A stretch of DNA of 64,000 nucleotides from Acidocella aquatica (GTDB taxonomy: Bacteria; Pseudomonadota; Alphaproteobacteria; Acetobacterales; Acetobacteraceae). Under the pieces are notes generated by a model. That model did not search any database and was not told the DNA's origin. It was given only the letters and a program-made list of their open reading frames with translations. Where the stretch lies: assembly GCF_030160635.1 (NCBI RefSeq), contig NZ_BSOS01000007.1, forward strand, positions 1 through 64,000. Reading direction: 5' to 3'. Made by a program: the position numbers and the translations under genes. This document shows positions 44,976 to 54,234 of the stretch, in pieces; positions within the stretch are counted from its first letter, which is position 1; each line of letters opens with the position of its first letter.

Positions 44976-45860
44976 TTACACTTCAGAGACAAGCGTCGCG
45001 CGCGACTCGATACGTTTTGCCGCGGTCAGAGTGTTTCGCAACAGGCAGGCGATGGTCATGGGCCCGACCCCGCCGGGAACGGGGGTGATAATACCCGCAA
45101 CACCTGCCGCCTCGGCGAAGGCGACATCTCCAACCAGTTTGGTTTTGCCCGGCGCGGCGGCGGGGACGCGGTTGATGCCGACATCGATGACAGTGGCGCC
45201 AGGTTTGATCCAATCGCCTTTGATCATCTCAGGCCGGCCGACGGCGGCGATGAGAATATCCGCGCCACGGCAAAGTGTTGGCAGGTCGCGGGTTTTTGAA
45301 TGCGCGATGGTGACTGTGCAGTTCTGTTGCAGCAAAAGCTGCGCAATGGGCTTGCCTACAAGGTTGGAGCGCCCGATGACCACGGCGTTCAGCCCGGTCA
45401 TGCCGCCTAGCCGGTCGTGCAGCAGCAGGATGCAGCCGAGCGGCGTGCAGGGCACCAGCCCCGGCAGACCGTTCGCCAGCAGCCCGGCGTTGGTCACGGT
45501 CAGGCCATCAACATCCTTGGCGGGAGAAATGGCGGCGATGATCGCATCAGCGTCCAGATGCCTTGGCAGCGGCAGTTGCACGAGAATGCCATGCACGGCG
45601 GCATCGGCATTAAGGCTTTGCACCAGCGCTAGAAGCGTTGCCTGGGTGGTCTCCGCGGGCAGGCGGTGCTCGAACGAGCGCATGCCCACTTCCACCGTCT
45701 GACGGGCCTTGTTGGCGACATAGACCTTTGAGGCCGGATCATCGCCCACCAGCACCACGGCGAGGCCGGGTTGAAACGAAAGTGCCGCGACTTCGGCCGC
45801 AATGCTCGCCCGCAGCGAGGCCGCAAAAGCCTTGCCGTCGATAATATCAGCCAAAATCAC
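44976..45860 (-). CDS. folD: Bifunctional methylene-THF dehydrogenase / methenyl-THF cyclohydrolase
   Basis: A 294-residue folate enzyme interconverting 5,10-methylene-THF and 10-formyl-THF. Catalytic Y47 and K51 in [31 protein letters not shown], the NADP site [16 protein letters not shown] and the C-terminal [19 protein letters not shown] are all intact. Tight spacing (22 bases) after a sulfotransferase gene suggests cotranscription without an obvious metabolic link. Confidence 0.97.
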   Translation of the reverse strand: MILADIIDGKAFAASLRASIAAEVAALSFQPGLAVVLVGDDPASKVYVANKARQTVEVGMRSFEHRLPAETTQATLLALVQSLNADAAVHGILVQLPLPRHLDADAIIAAISPAKDVDGLTVTNAGLLANGLPGLVPCTPLGCILLLHDRLGGMTGLNAVVIGRSNLVGKPIAQLLLQQNCTVTIAHSKTRDLPTLCRGADILIAAVGRPEMIKGDWIKPGATVIDVGINRVPAAAPGKTKLVGDVAFAEAAGVAGIITPVPGGVGPMTIACLLRNTLTAAKRIESRATLVSEV

Positions 45861-45882
45861 GCCTCCTCATCACGCGCCGCGC

Positions 45883-46677
45883 TCATACTCCCGCAGCCGC
45901 GCCCGAGGCAAACCGGCGCTGGATCACCGGCCAGCCGGTAACATCAAGCCCGCTCAGTTGTGCGAACGCCCGCACGTCATCGCCCAGCAGCCCGGCGATG
46001 TAGTCCAGATCGGCGGCGTCCGGCTTAAAGGGCGGCGGCGTGAACGCAAGCGGCTGTTCGCGCTTTGGCCCGGTATCCACGAAGGGGCCGATGCCGAGAA
46101 AACCGGCGATTTTGCGCAATGTGCCAACATGGTCAAGCAGCAAATCCCGCGAGCGCAGAAACAACACCTGTTCACGCGGAAAATGGCGCAGCGCCCGCCG
46201 CACCTGCCCGGCGTAGCAGCCGCGCTCAATGTAGGTGTAGATCCGCTGTTCGCGCGCCAGCGGCGGCAGCTCCGCCAGCCGCGCGCGGCCCGCGCGAATC
46301 GCCTCGGAAAACGGCAACGTCTCAAAACCGCGCGCATATTCCATGCACCATTGCGACCATGCGCGCTCGAAGGGGTCACGAAACAGATAAATCAGCCGGG
46401 CTTGCGGGTTGTAGGCGTGGATGCGCGCGATGGCGGGCGGCCAGAAGCCGTAGATGGGCGTGATGTCAAACCGCAGCCGCGCGCCGTCACTGGCGGGGAA
46501 GAGAGCCTCCAGCGCCGCATAATCGGGCGCGGCCCAATCGCGGGATTCATCGTCGAAGAAATGCAGTTCCTTCTGCACGGGGGCTGAGAGTTCAGGATGT
46601 TCGCAGAGGTGGGCATACAGGCTGGTGGTGCCGCCCTTCTGCACGCCGCAGCCAAAGATCGAGACCTTGCCCGGCAA
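45883..46677 (-). CDS. PAPS-dependent sulfotransferase domain protein
   Basis: A 264-residue compact sulfotransferase. The 5'-phosphosulfate loop is FGCGVQKGGTTSLYAHL (8-24), the catalytic-region E/H pair lies in KELHFFDDE and the 3'-phosphate site is YLFRDPFERAWSQW (about 96-109). The RGCYAGQVRRALRHFPREQVLFLRSRDLL block is shared with bacterial heparan/NodH-like sulfotransferases. The gene starts 3 bases after the cobalamin adenosyltransferase gene ends. Acceptors may be glycans or lipids. The window holds two further sulfotransferase-like genes, at 23050 and 56813. Confidence 0.9.
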   Translation of the reverse strand: MPGKVSIFGCGVQKGGTTSLYAHLCEHPELSAPVQKELHFFDDESRDWAAPDYAALEALFPASDGARLRFDITPIYGFWPPAIARIHAYNPQARLIYLFRDPFERAWSQWCMEYARGFETLPFSEAIRAGRARLAELPPLAREQRIYTYIERGCYAGQVRRALRHFPREQVLFLRSRDLLLDHVGTLRKIAGFLGIGPFVDTGPKREQPLAFTPPPFKPDAADLDYIAGLLGDDVRAFAQLSGLDVTGWPVIQRRFASGAAAGV

Positions 46678-46680
46678 AAA

Positions 46681-47256
46681 TCAGCCGTCGCGGTTGGCGG
46701 CGGGCGCCCAGAGGACATCTCCGGCACCCTGACCGTTCTCCACGCGCGAGAGCACGAACAGCAGGTCCGACAGGCGGTTGAGATAGACCAGCACCAGCCG
46801 GTTCACGGCCTCATGCGGGCTGGCGAGCAGGTGAACCGTGGCGCGCTCGGCGCGGCGGACCACGGTGCGGGCCTGATGCAAAAACGCCGCCGCGGGCGTG
46901 CCGCCGGGCAGGATGAAGGAGTTGAGCGGCGCCAGATCGGCGTTCAGCCGGTCCATCTGGGCTTCCAGCCAGTCCACCTGCGCCTGGGTGATGCGCAGCG
47001 GCGGATATTTAGGAGCCTCCTCGATCGGCACGCACAGATCGGCGCCGAGGTCGAACAGATCGTTCTGGATGCGCGCGAGCAGCGTATCGCTCGCCGGGGT
47101 GGCGTGCAGCCGGGCGAGGCCGAGCACGGCGTTGGCCTCGTCCACCTCGCCATAAGCGGTGACGCGCAGTGATGATTTGGCCACGCGGGTGCCGTCGCCG
47201 AGCGAGGTCTCCCCAGTGTCGCCGCCGCGGGTGTAGATTTTATCGAGTTTGACCAT
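46681..47256 (-). CDS. ATP:cob(I)alamin adenosyltransferase, PduO type
   Basis: A 191-residue trimeric PduO-type enzyme making adenosylcobalamin. The N-terminal KIYTRGGDTGETSLGDGTRVAKSSLRV is the ATP-binding signature. R-x-x-R-x-A-E-R-type residues lie in FLHQARTVVRRAERATVHL and VLVYLNRLSDLLFVLSR closes the fold. ATG 47256 (MVKLDKIYTRGG) is the conserved start; the longer ORF adds a proline/arginine-rich tail from intergenic sequence. Confidence 0.95.
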   Translation of the reverse strand: MVKLDKIYTRGGDTGETSLGDGTRVAKSSLRVTAYGEVDEANAVLGLARLHATPASDTLLARIQNDLFDLGADLCVPIEEAPKYPPLRITQAQVDWLEAQMDRLNADLAPLNSFILPGGTPAAAFLHQARTVVRRAERATVHLLASPHEAVNRLVLVYLNRLSDLLFVLSRVENGQGAGDVLWAPAANRDG

Positions 47257-47297
47257 GGCGCCATTCAGCCACGGCCGGGCGGGCCGCGCAACCCGCG

Positions 47298-49307
47298 TTA
47301 CGCAACCGGGCTGCCGCGCCGGGGGGCGGCCTCGGCGTGGCGCGCCGGGCGGTAGCAAGGTTGCGGATTGGCCGTGCTCAGCCGGTCCCAGTTGCGCAGG
47401 ATCAGGTCAATTTTGCTGAATACCACGGCGAGGTCAGCGAATTCGCGTTGCAGCCGCGCCGCCTGGGCCAGGCCACGGTGCGAGGGCTCGCCCGAGAGCA
47501 GCCGCGCCCCGGCGGAAACCCGCAACGCGCCCTGCGGCTCCGCGCAGCCGGGCTGCGGCAGCGGCACCGGCTGGCCGATATGGCAGATGCGCGCGGCGAT
47601 TTTTTGCGCCGCCGGGAACAAGGGGGAAAGGTCGGTGTTCAGCCAGAGATACACATTGCGCGCCTCGGCCGGGGTGAGGCAGCGGCCCGGCGCGTGCGGG
47701 GCGCGCAGGGAGAAGGTGAAAATACTGGGCAGAGGCTCCCACGGCTCGGCCTGCGGGCCACGGCAGATTTCCGGGGCGCCGAGCAGGCTGAGCGCGGGCT
47801 GGGCGGCCACCGCCGCCTGAACGATCTGGCCAAAGCCCTCCAGAATTTCGGCGCGGCGCGCCGGGGGCACGCGCAGCAGCGCCTGCATCTCAGCCAGGGC
47901 CGCGTGCCAGCGCAGGGCAAGCCCATAATTGCCGACCGGGGGCAGGTTGGCGGCGGCGGGGGCGCGCGGGGGGAAGTCGTCACGGCCGAAATAGGCGTCC
48001 AGCCCGGCGGGGAGGCGCGCGCTGGCCAGCCGCGCGGCAATGGCCGCTGGCAGCAAGGCGGCGCCGGCGAAGGGAGGGCCTGTGAAGAATTTGGAGCCGG
48101 TGATGAGCACCACCGCGCCCAGCGCCAGATAGGCACGCACCGAGGCGGGCGAGAGCCGGGCCTGGCAGGCGTCCACCACAATGTCGAACGCATCGCCATA
48201 CAGCGCGCGCATCCGCGCCAAAAACGCGGGGCGCGGGGCGAGCAGCCCGGTTTTGGAGAGGTCCAGCACATGCAGGATCACCCGTTGCCCCTGCGCCATG
48301 GCGGTTGCCATCACCGCGGCCGTCTCGGCCTCCACCGTCTCCGCCGCGCGCAGGGCGCCGTCAGCCTCGCGCAGGGGGATGTTGGCCAGCGCCGTATCCG
48401 CGCGGAAACCGGTGACGGGGGATTGGAAGGTGACATCGTGCCCCAGGGCGGTATCCACCGCGAAATGCAGCCCGCGCGCGGCCATCGGCACCCCGCGCCC
48501 GGTTTCCTCCGGCGCGATGAGGATGTTGAGAATCGGCTGCTCAGCGCCCGCCAGATGGGTCAGCGCCAGGGCGAGCAACTCGGTGTCGGTGCCCGAGGCG
48601 GCGAGGATGATCTGCTCGGCCGGGTTAAGCCCGAAGACCTGTGAGATGCCGCGGCGCACCGTGCCCAGCGATTGGCGCACCGCGTTGCGGCTGGCGGTGC
48701 CGCGCAAGAGCGCCAGGGTGGCGCGCAGGCGGGCGCGGTCAGCCGCGGTGTAGCCGCGCTCGGAGGAGGAGGAGGCGGTGGAAGAGGCGAAGGTGATCGC
48801 CCAGGGGCGCGGCCGGTGGCTGCAGCCGTAGCCGTTGAGGGCGCTGCGCGGGTCGCGCGCCAGGCGGATGTCGCCGCCGGTCTCCATCAGCCCCTCGGCG
48901 GTGCCAAGCAGCGGCCAGACGCGGCGGATGAGGGCGATCTGCGCCTCGGTGGCAGGGAAATGCGCGGCCAGCACCTCAGCGCCGGGGGCCACATCGCCCG
49001 CCATGGGCTGCACCCAGGCGGGCAGCGCGGCGCGCTCGGCGGGAGCCAGCGCCTCGGCCTCGGCCATAATGAACTGAGCAGCGGCGCGGGCGGCGGCGAG
49101 CGAGGCCAGGACCGGGGCGATGCCGCGCGCGGTGAACCAGGCACACTCCAGCGCATGGCGCAGATAAAAGCCTGAAAGCCCGGGGTGTTCAGCGGCCTGC
49201 GGCGGCAGCGGGATGTTAATTCCCTTGAAAACGTTAAATTCCGGTTGCTGGCGGATCACCCCTGCAAGAAGATCACGCTCAATTTCCAAAAACGCCGCAG
49301 CTTGCAT
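47298..49307 (-). CDS. Large PLP-dependent enzyme of class V aminotransferase fold (669 aa)
   Basis: A 669-residue protein, far longer than ordinary class V aminotransferases (about 400). Residues 1-140 are an unassigned helical domain (ERDLLAGVIRQQPEFNVFKGINIPLPP). The PLP fold begins about 165 with FASSTASSSSERGYT, then an SGTDTELLALAL region (cofactor phosphate), VVDACQARLSPASV (cofactor aspartate, about 378) and GSKFFTGPPFAGAALL (about 399-414), where the lysine would form the Schiff base. The C-terminal 150 residues resemble a small domain. No assigned family fits. It heads a minus-strand run with cobalamin adenosyltransferase. The start has GGTGAG upstream of the ATG. Confidence 0.75.
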   Translation of the reverse strand: MQAAAFLEIERDLLAGVIRQQPEFNVFKGINIPLPPQAAEHPGLSGFYLRHALECAWFTARGIAPVLASLAAARAAAQFIMAEAEALAPAERAALPAWVQPMAGDVAPGAEVLAAHFPATEAQIALIRRVWPLLGTAEGLMETGGDIRLARDPRSALNGYGCSHRPRPWAITFASSTASSSSERGYTAADRARLRATLALLRGTASRNAVRQSLGTVRRGISQVFGLNPAEQIILAASGTDTELLALALTHLAGAEQPILNILIAPEETGRGVPMAARGLHFAVDTALGHDVTFQSPVTGFRADTALANIPLREADGALRAAETVEAETAAVMATAMAQGQRVILHVLDLSKTGLLAPRPAFLARMRALYGDAFDIVVDACQARLSPASVRAYLALGAVVLITGSKFFTGPPFAGAALLPAAIAARLASARLPAGLDAYFGRDDFPPRAPAAANLPPVGNYGLALRWHAALAEMQALLRVPPARRAEILEGFGQIVQAAVAAQPALSLLGAPEICRGPQAEPWEPLPSIFTFSLRAPHAPGRCLTPAEARNVYLWLNTDLSPLFPAAQKIAARICHIGQPVPLPQPGCAEPQGALRVSAGARLLSGEPSHRGLAQAARLQREFADLAVVFSKIDLILRNWDRLSTANPQPCYRPARHAEAAPRRGSPVA

Positions 49308-49505
49308 TTTCTCACCCGCTCCTGAACAGAGAGGGATTTAGCGTAAAGGCGGCGGAAAAGCCAATTTCATCCTCCAGCCCCCATTTTCAGGCCGGAATCG
49401 AGGGATATCCTCTCCGCGCAACGGGCTGGAATGCCCAAAAGAACGCTTAACATTTGCCCCCGTCCCCTCTAAGTCACGGCCAACGATTTCACTAGGAGCA
49501 GTATA

Positions 49506-50279
49506 TTGGCGACGATGTATTCCGAGACGGTGCTCACCGTCCGGCACTGGACTGACACGCTCTTCAGCTTCACCGCGACGCGTGACCCCGGCTTTCGCTT
49601 CATCAGCGGGCAGTTCACCATGATCGGCCTGAAGATAAACGGCCGCCCGCTGCTGCGCGCCTACTCGATGTGCAACGCCAACCATGAGGAACAGCTTGAA
49701 TTCTTCTCGATCAAGGTGGCCGACGGCCCGTTGACCTCGCATTTGCAGAAACTCGCCGTCGGCGATGAGGTTCTGGTGGGCGGCAAGCCGACCGGCACGC
49801 TGATCCAGGACAATCTGCGCCCCGGCAAAACCCTCTATCTGCTGGGCACCGGCACCGGGCTGGCGCCGTTCGTCAGCATCATCAAAGACCCCGACACCTA
49901 TGAGCGCTATGAACATGTGGTGCTGGTGCATGGCTGCCGCACCATTCCCGAACTCGGCTACGGCGAGCTGATCGTCAACAATCTGCGCGAACATGAGTTC
50001 TTCGGCGAGCTGGTGGCGGACAAGCTGCTCTATTACCCAACCGTGACGCGCGAGCCATTCCGCAACATGGGGCGCATCACCACGCTGCTGGAAACCGGCA
50101 AGCTGGAAGCCGACCTCGGCCTGCCGCGCCTGAACAAGGAGACCGACCGCGTGATGCTGTGCGGCAGCCCGCATATGCTGAACGACCTGCACCAGTTCCT
50201 GCTGGGCCAGGGCTTCCACGAGGGCAGCCACCACGGCGCGGGCGAATTCGTCATCGAAAAGGCGTTCGTGGAGAAATAG
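49506..50279 (+). CDS. fpr: Ferredoxin--NADP+ reductase
   Basis: A 257-residue bacterial (subclass I) FNR. The FAD site is RAYSMCNANHEEQLEFF (about 51-67), the NADP site LLGTGTGLAPFVSIIKDP (about 115-132) and the C-terminal VMLCGSPHMLNDLHQFLLGQGF ends near VIEKAFVEK, where the terminal residues stack on FAD. AGGAG at 49494-49498 is 7 bases from a TTG at 49506 and 16 bases from the first ATG at 49515, so the rare TTG start is favoured. The enzyme supplies reduced ferredoxin or flavodoxin. The 198 bases upstream hold no recognised element. Confidence 0.95.
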   Translation: MATMYSETVLTVRHWTDTLFSFTATRDPGFRFISGQFTMIGLKINGRPLLRAYSMCNANHEEQLEFFSIKVADGPLTSHLQKLAVGDEVLVGGKPTGTLIQDNLRPGKTLYLLGTGTGLAPFVSIIKDPDTYERYEHVVLVHGCRTIPELGYGELIVNNLREHEFFGELVADKLLYYPTVTREPFRNMGRITTLLETGKLEADLGLPRLNKETDRVMLCGSPHMLNDLHQFLLGQGFHEGSHHGAGEFVIEKAFVEK

Positions 50280-50382
50280 CGCGTCGAGAAATAACGCCAA
50301 ATGGGCCTGGCTACCGCAAGCCAGGCCCGCGCGCTACACTGCCCCCTGCCTATGCAATGAACACACGCGAAAGGGGCCGGGC

Positions 50383-51045
50383 ATGCGGGTTTTGCTGGTT
50401 GAGGACGACCAGATGATCGGCGCCGCGGTCTCGCAGGCCCTGCGGGACGCAGCCTACGCGGTTGACTGGGTGCGCGATGGCGACACCGCCCTGAGCAGCC
50501 TGCAAAGCCAGGAATACGGCGTGGTGCTGCTCGATCTGGGCCTGCCCGGCAAGGACGGAACGCAGGTGTTGCGTTCAATCCGCGCGCGGCACAACCCGGT
50601 TCCCATTCTCATCGTGACCGCGCGCGACGCCGTGGAAGAGCGTGTCGGCGGCCTTGATGACGGCGCCGACGACTATGTGCTGAAACCATTCGAGATGGCC
50701 GAGCTGCTGGCGCGCATGCGCGCGGTCATAAGGCGCAAGGGCGGCGCCGGCGGGCCATTGCTCTCCAACGGCAATTTGGCGCTGAACCCGGCGACACGCG
50801 AAATCACCCATGAGGGCATCGCCACGCGCCTCTCCGGCCGCGAATTCGCCCTCATGGAAGCCCTTTTGCTCCGCCCCGGCGCGATCCTCTCGCGCGGCGC
50901 GCTGGAGGACCGGCTATATGGCTGGGGCGAGGAGGTGGAGAGCAACGCGGTGGAGTTCCTGATCCACGCGCTGCGCAAAAAGCTGGGCCGCGACGCGATC
51001 AAGAACATAAGAGGCGTGGGATGGATGGTCTCCCGGGAAAAATGA
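50383..51045 (+). CDS. OmpR-family response regulator
   Basis: A 220-residue two-domain regulator. Receiver 1-115 with phosphoacceptor D51 in VVLLDLGLPGKDG, acidic pocket E7-D8-D9 and the conserved lysine in DDYVLKPFE. The winged-helix DNA-binding domain (about 125-218) contains LSGREFALMEALLLRPGAILSRGALEDRLYGWGEEVESNAVEFLIHALRKKL, typical of the QseB/PmrA/TctD group. The stop overlaps the kinase start (ATGA at 51042). Confidence 0.95.
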   Translation: MRVLLVEDDQMIGAAVSQALRDAAYAVDWVRDGDTALSSLQSQEYGVVLLDLGLPGKDGTQVLRSIRARHNPVPILIVTARDAVEERVGGLDDGADDYVLKPFEMAELLARMRAVIRRKGGAGGPLLSNGNLALNPATREITHEGIATRLSGREFALMEALLLRPGAILSRGALEDRLYGWGEEVESNAVEFLIHALRKKLGRDAIKNIRGVGWMVSREK

Positions 51046-52361
51046 CGCACTCGCTGCAATTTAGGCTTTCGGCCTCGCTGTCGCTGCTGATTGTTGTGGT
51101 CGGGCTCGTCTCTGGTGTCCTCTCCTTCGTTCTGGCGTTTCAGGACGCCATCGAACTGCAGGACGATCAATTGCGCGAGGTCGCGGCGCTGATCTTCCGG
51201 CAAAACCTGTCCCAGGCGCTTGTGGCGTCAAACCAGGGGGTGGCGGATATCGACCCCGAAGCGCGGATTATCGTGGAATTGCTGCAAAAATCCGCCCCGC
51301 CCGGGGCAAAAGGCCCGCTCGCCGGCCTGCCCGCTGATCTGCCGGACGGGATGCAGACGGCCATTGAGCAGGGCGTTGACTGGCGGGTCTATGTCAGGAC
51401 ATTGGCGTCAGGCACGCGCATCGCCGTCGCGCAGCAAACCGTTGTGCGCGACGAGATCGCCATGGGCAGCGCCATGCGCGGCATCATCCCGTTTCTGGCG
51501 CTGATCCCCATCCTCGTGTTCACGCTGGTGGTGCTGATCCAGAAGATGCTGAAGCCGCTCAAAAAGCTCGCGGTGGAGCTGGACCAGCGGGGCGAGGACG
51601 ATTTGCGGCAAATCCCCGATACGCCGATGCCCTCGGAAATCCGCCCGTTTGCGGTGGCGATAAACCGCCTGCTGGGCCGCGTCGCGCAATCGGTCGCGGT
51701 GCAACGCCGCTTCGTGGCGGATGCCGCGCATGAGCTGCGCTCCCCGCTCACCGCTTTATCGCTGCAGGCGGAACAACTGGAGGCAACGGAGCTACCGCCG
51801 CCGGCCCGGGAGCGGCTGGCGGCACTTCGCGGCGGCATCATGCGCGCGCGCAACCTGCTGGAGCAGTTGCTCAGCTTCGCCCGCGTGCAGGAGGTCGCCA
51901 TGACCGCGCCGCAGCCGGTGGCGTTGCTGCCGGTGTTCACCGAGGTTCTGGAAGAGCTGATGCCGCTCGCCGAAACCAAGGCGCTTGACCTCGGCGTTAG
52001 CGATGTGCCCGGCAGCCGCGTGCTGGCCGCCAGGCCCGAGTTGAAGACATTGTTCAAAAATCTCGTGGAAAATGCGATTCAACATTCCCCCGTGAACGGG
52101 CGGATCGACATTCTGGTCCGCCGGGACCAAGCCCGGACGGTGGTGCGCATTGATGATGAGGGGCCGGGGATCGCGCCGGAATATCATGAGCGGGTATTCG
52201 ATCCATTCTACCGGGTGCCGGGGAATCAGGCGCTGGGCTCTGGCCTGGGTTTATCCATCGTGAAAACAATCATCAACCGCATCGGCGCGGAGATCACGCT
52301 GGCTTATGCCGATCCTGAAACGAAATCCGGCCTGCGCGTCGAGGTGTCTTTCCCGGCGTGA
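51042..52361 (+). CDS. Sensor histidine kinase
   Basis: A 439-residue membrane kinase. TM1 about 10-35, a periplasmic sensor of about 110 residues, TM2 about 148-168, HAMP, then HisKA with H230 in VADAAHELRSPLTAL. The HATPase domain has the N-box ENAIQHS, G1 DDEGPGI and G2 GSGLGLSIV. It belongs to the QseC/PmrB/TctE-like class. ATG 51042 overlaps the regulator stop and has GGGAAAA upstream; an earlier in-frame start at 51021 would extend the overlap. The signal is unknown. Confidence 0.93.
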   Translation: MTHSLQFRLSASLSLLIVVVGLVSGVLSFVLAFQDAIELQDDQLREVAALIFRQNLSQALVASNQGVADIDPEARIIVELLQKSAPPGAKGPLAGLPADLPDGMQTAIEQGVDWRVYVRTLASGTRIAVAQQTVVRDEIAMGSAMRGIIPFLALIPILVFTLVVLIQKMLKPLKKLAVELDQRGEDDLRQIPDTPMPSEIRPFAVAINRLLGRVAQSVAVQRRFVADAAHELRSPLTALSLQAEQLEATELPPPARERLAALRGGIMRARNLLEQLLSFARVQEVAMTAPQPVALLPVFTEVLEELMPLAETKALDLGVSDVPGSRVLAARPELKTLFKNLVENAIQHSPVNGRIDILVRRDQARTVVRIDDEGPGIAPEYHERVFDPFYRVPGNQALGSGLGLSIVKTIINRIGAEITLAYADPETKSGLRVEVSFPA

Positions 52362-52378
52362 ACGGCCCTGCCCCCTTC

Positions 52379-52795
52379 CTACGGCTGCTTTTTCAGGAAC
52401 GCGGCGAAGGCTCGCAGGGTGGCGGGGGAAATATGGTGTTCCAACCCCTCGGCATCCTGCTCCGCCGCTTCCGGCGGCACACCGATGGCGGTGAGAACAG
52501 CGACCACGAGGCGGTGGCGCGCGCGCGATTTGTTGGCCAGGGTTTCACCTGCGGGCGTGAGGAAGACGCCGCGATAGGGGAGCGAGGTGGCCAGGCCCTC
52601 GCGCTTGAGGCGGCCGATGGTTTTAACGACAGTGGCATGGCTGACACCGAGGCGGCGCGCGATGTCAGTCGCGCGGGCCTCGCCGGTGGCGGTGAGCAAA
52701 TCGTCGATCAGCTCCACATAATCCTCGAGCAAGGCATAGCTCTGCGCCGCGCGGGCCTTGCTGAAACGGCGCGCCTGGGTGGGCTCTGCGGGCAT
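52379..52795 (-). CDS. mntR: Manganese-responsive transcriptional regulator MntR
   Basis: A 138-residue DtxR-family repressor closely following the E. coli MntR pattern. The N-terminal helix has YALLEDYVELIDDLL, the HTH is ATDIARRLGVSHATVVKTIGRLKREGL, then PYRGVFLTPAGE and the metal-binding/dimer region RARHRLV...DAEGLEHHIS. It should repress mntH when Mn(II) is bound. The start is uncertain: ATG 52795 is used, but a TTG at 52822 preceded by GGAGA would give 147 residues. It is divergent from mntH with a shared operator. Confidence 0.92.
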   Translation of the reverse strand: MPAEPTQARRFSKARAAQSYALLEDYVELIDDLLTATGEARATDIARRLGVSHATVVKTIGRLKREGLATSLPYRGVFLTPAGETLANKSRARHRLVVAVLTAIGVPPEAAEQDAEGLEHHISPATLRAFAAFLKKQP

Positions 52796-52883
52796 GGGCG
52801 GCGGGGTGGAAGATTTCAGCAAGGCGGGCGGTCTCCAGATGGCGCATTGAAGGATGACACGTTGCAGGCAAGCTTGCAAAAAG

Positions 52884-52899
52884 TGTAGCCAAGGCTACA
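52884..52899. promoter_or_regulatory. Probable MntR operator
   Basis: TGTAGCC-AA-GGCTACA is a perfect 7-base inverted repeat. Its core TAGCCAAGGCTA differs by one base from the core of the known E. coli MntR box (TAGCAAAGGCTA). It lies 12 bases before the mntH ATG, next to the ribosome site, and between the divergent mntR and mntH genes. Confidence 0.75.
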
Positions 52900-52911
52900 T
52901 ATTGGAGCAAG

Positions 52912-54210
52912 ATGAACACCAAGACCGAAGCAACCGATCTTTCGCTCTCGGATGTGCATGGCAGCGTGCGCGCGCCCGTTGGCGCGGGTAAATGGCGGCG
53001 GTTCATGGCCGCGTTCGGGCCGGGGTATATCATCGCGGTGGGGTATATGGACCCCGGCAACTGGGCGACCGACCTCGCCGCCGGGTCGGCCTATGGCTAC
53101 GCGCTGCTGGCGGTGGTGCTGCTGGCGAGCGTGATGGCGATGGTGTTGCAGGCGCTGGCGGCGTGGCTGGGGCTGGCGACGGGGCGCGATCTGGCGCAGT
53201 TGACGCGCGCGGCCGTTAACCCGTTCTGGGGCGTGGTGATGTGGGTGGCGGCGCAGAGCGCGATCATCGCCTGCGATGTGGCGGAGGTGATCGGCGGGGC
53301 CATCGCGCTCAACCTGCTGTTTCATATTCCGCTGCTGCTGGGCGCGGTTTTGACCATCGGCGATGCGTTTGTGGTGCTGATGCTGCTGCGCTCGGGGATG
53401 CGGCTGCTGGAGGCGGCGGTGATCGGGCTATGTACGGTGATCGCGGTGGCGCTGTTTACGGAAATTTTATTGGCGCATGCGGCGCTGACGCCCATTCTGG
53501 CGGGGCTGGCGCCGCATATGGCGCTGCTGAGCAATCCGGGGATGCTCTATATCGGCGTGGGGATCATCGGCGCCACGGTGATGCCGCATAATTTATATCT
53601 GCATTCGGCGCTGGTGCAGACGCGCCATGTGCATGAGGGCGAAAAGGCGCGGCGCAGCGCGATTTTTTGGGCACTGGTGGATAGCTGCGCGGCCCTGGTG
53701 TTCGCGTTTCTGGTGAACGCGGCGATTTTGGTGATGGCCGGCAGCGTGTTCCACGCGCATGGGGAAACCAATGTGCAGGATTTGGGGCGGGCGTTCGCGC
53801 TGCTCTCGCCGATTTTGGGCAACCGGGCGGCGGCGATTATTTTCGCGGTCGCGCTGCTGGGTTCGGGGATTAACGCCACGGTGACCGGCACGCTGGCCGG
53901 GCAAGTGGTGATGGAAGGGTTTTTGCGCATGCGCATGCCCGTGGCGGTGCGCCGGTTGCTCACGCGCGGGCTGGCAGTGGTGCCCGTGGTTGGGGTGCTG
54001 GTGCTGGCCGGGCCGGCGGCGGTGAACCGTCTGCTGGTGCTGAGTCAGGTTATTCTCTCATTGCAGCTGCCGTTTGCGATGCTGCCGCTGATGTTTTTCG
54101 CGGTGCGGCTAAAAGTGCTCCGCCCGCCGGTATGGCTGCGCGGGGCGGGATGGGTGGTGACCGGGCTGATCCTGCTGTTCAACTTTGCGTTGCTATGGAG
54201 CCTCATTTAA
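52912..54210 (+). CDS. mntH: Nramp-type divalent metal (Mn2+) transporter
   Basis: A 432-residue, 11-helix inner-membrane Nramp protein importing Mn2+ with protons. The metal-binding D47-P-G-N50 in helix 1 (YMDPGNWATD) and M224-P-H in helix 6 (VMPHNLYLHS) are intact. GGAG at 52904-52907 precedes the ATG. It is divergent from mntR and has the predicted operator in its leader. The 160-base gap to hfq contains a short GGGCA-GCA-TGCCC hairpin and the hfq promoter. Confidence 0.96.
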   Translation: MNTKTEATDLSLSDVHGSVRAPVGAGKWRRFMAAFGPGYIIAVGYMDPGNWATDLAAGSAYGYALLAVVLLASVMAMVLQALAAWLGLATGRDLAQLTRAAVNPFWGVVMWVAAQSAIIACDVAEVIGGAIALNLLFHIPLLLGAVLTIGDAFVVLMLLRSGMRLLEAAVIGLCTVIAVALFTEILLAHAALTPILAGLAPHMALLSNPGMLYIGVGIIGATVMPHNLYLHSALVQTRHVHEGEKARRSAIFWALVDSCAALVFAFLVNAAILVMAGSVFHAHGETNVQDLGRAFALLSPILGNRAAAIIFAVALLGSGINATVTGTLAGQVVMEGFLRMRMPVAVRRLLTRGLAVVPVVGVLVLAGPAAVNRLLVLSQVILSLQLPFAMLPLMFFAVRLKVLRPPVWLRGAGWVVTGLILLFNFALLWSLI

Positions 54211-54234
54211 GGGCAGCATGCCCCCTTGCGCCGG

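Noticed and set aside
47337-48644. A 435-codon plus-strand frame opposite the large PLP protein
   Set aside because: It is Arg/Gly-rich shadow sequence without domains; the minus-strand frame has clear PLP motifs.
54211-54230. GGGCA-GCA-TGCCC as a terminator of mntH
   Set aside because: It is a short 5-bp stem followed by C-rich sequence, not a T run.
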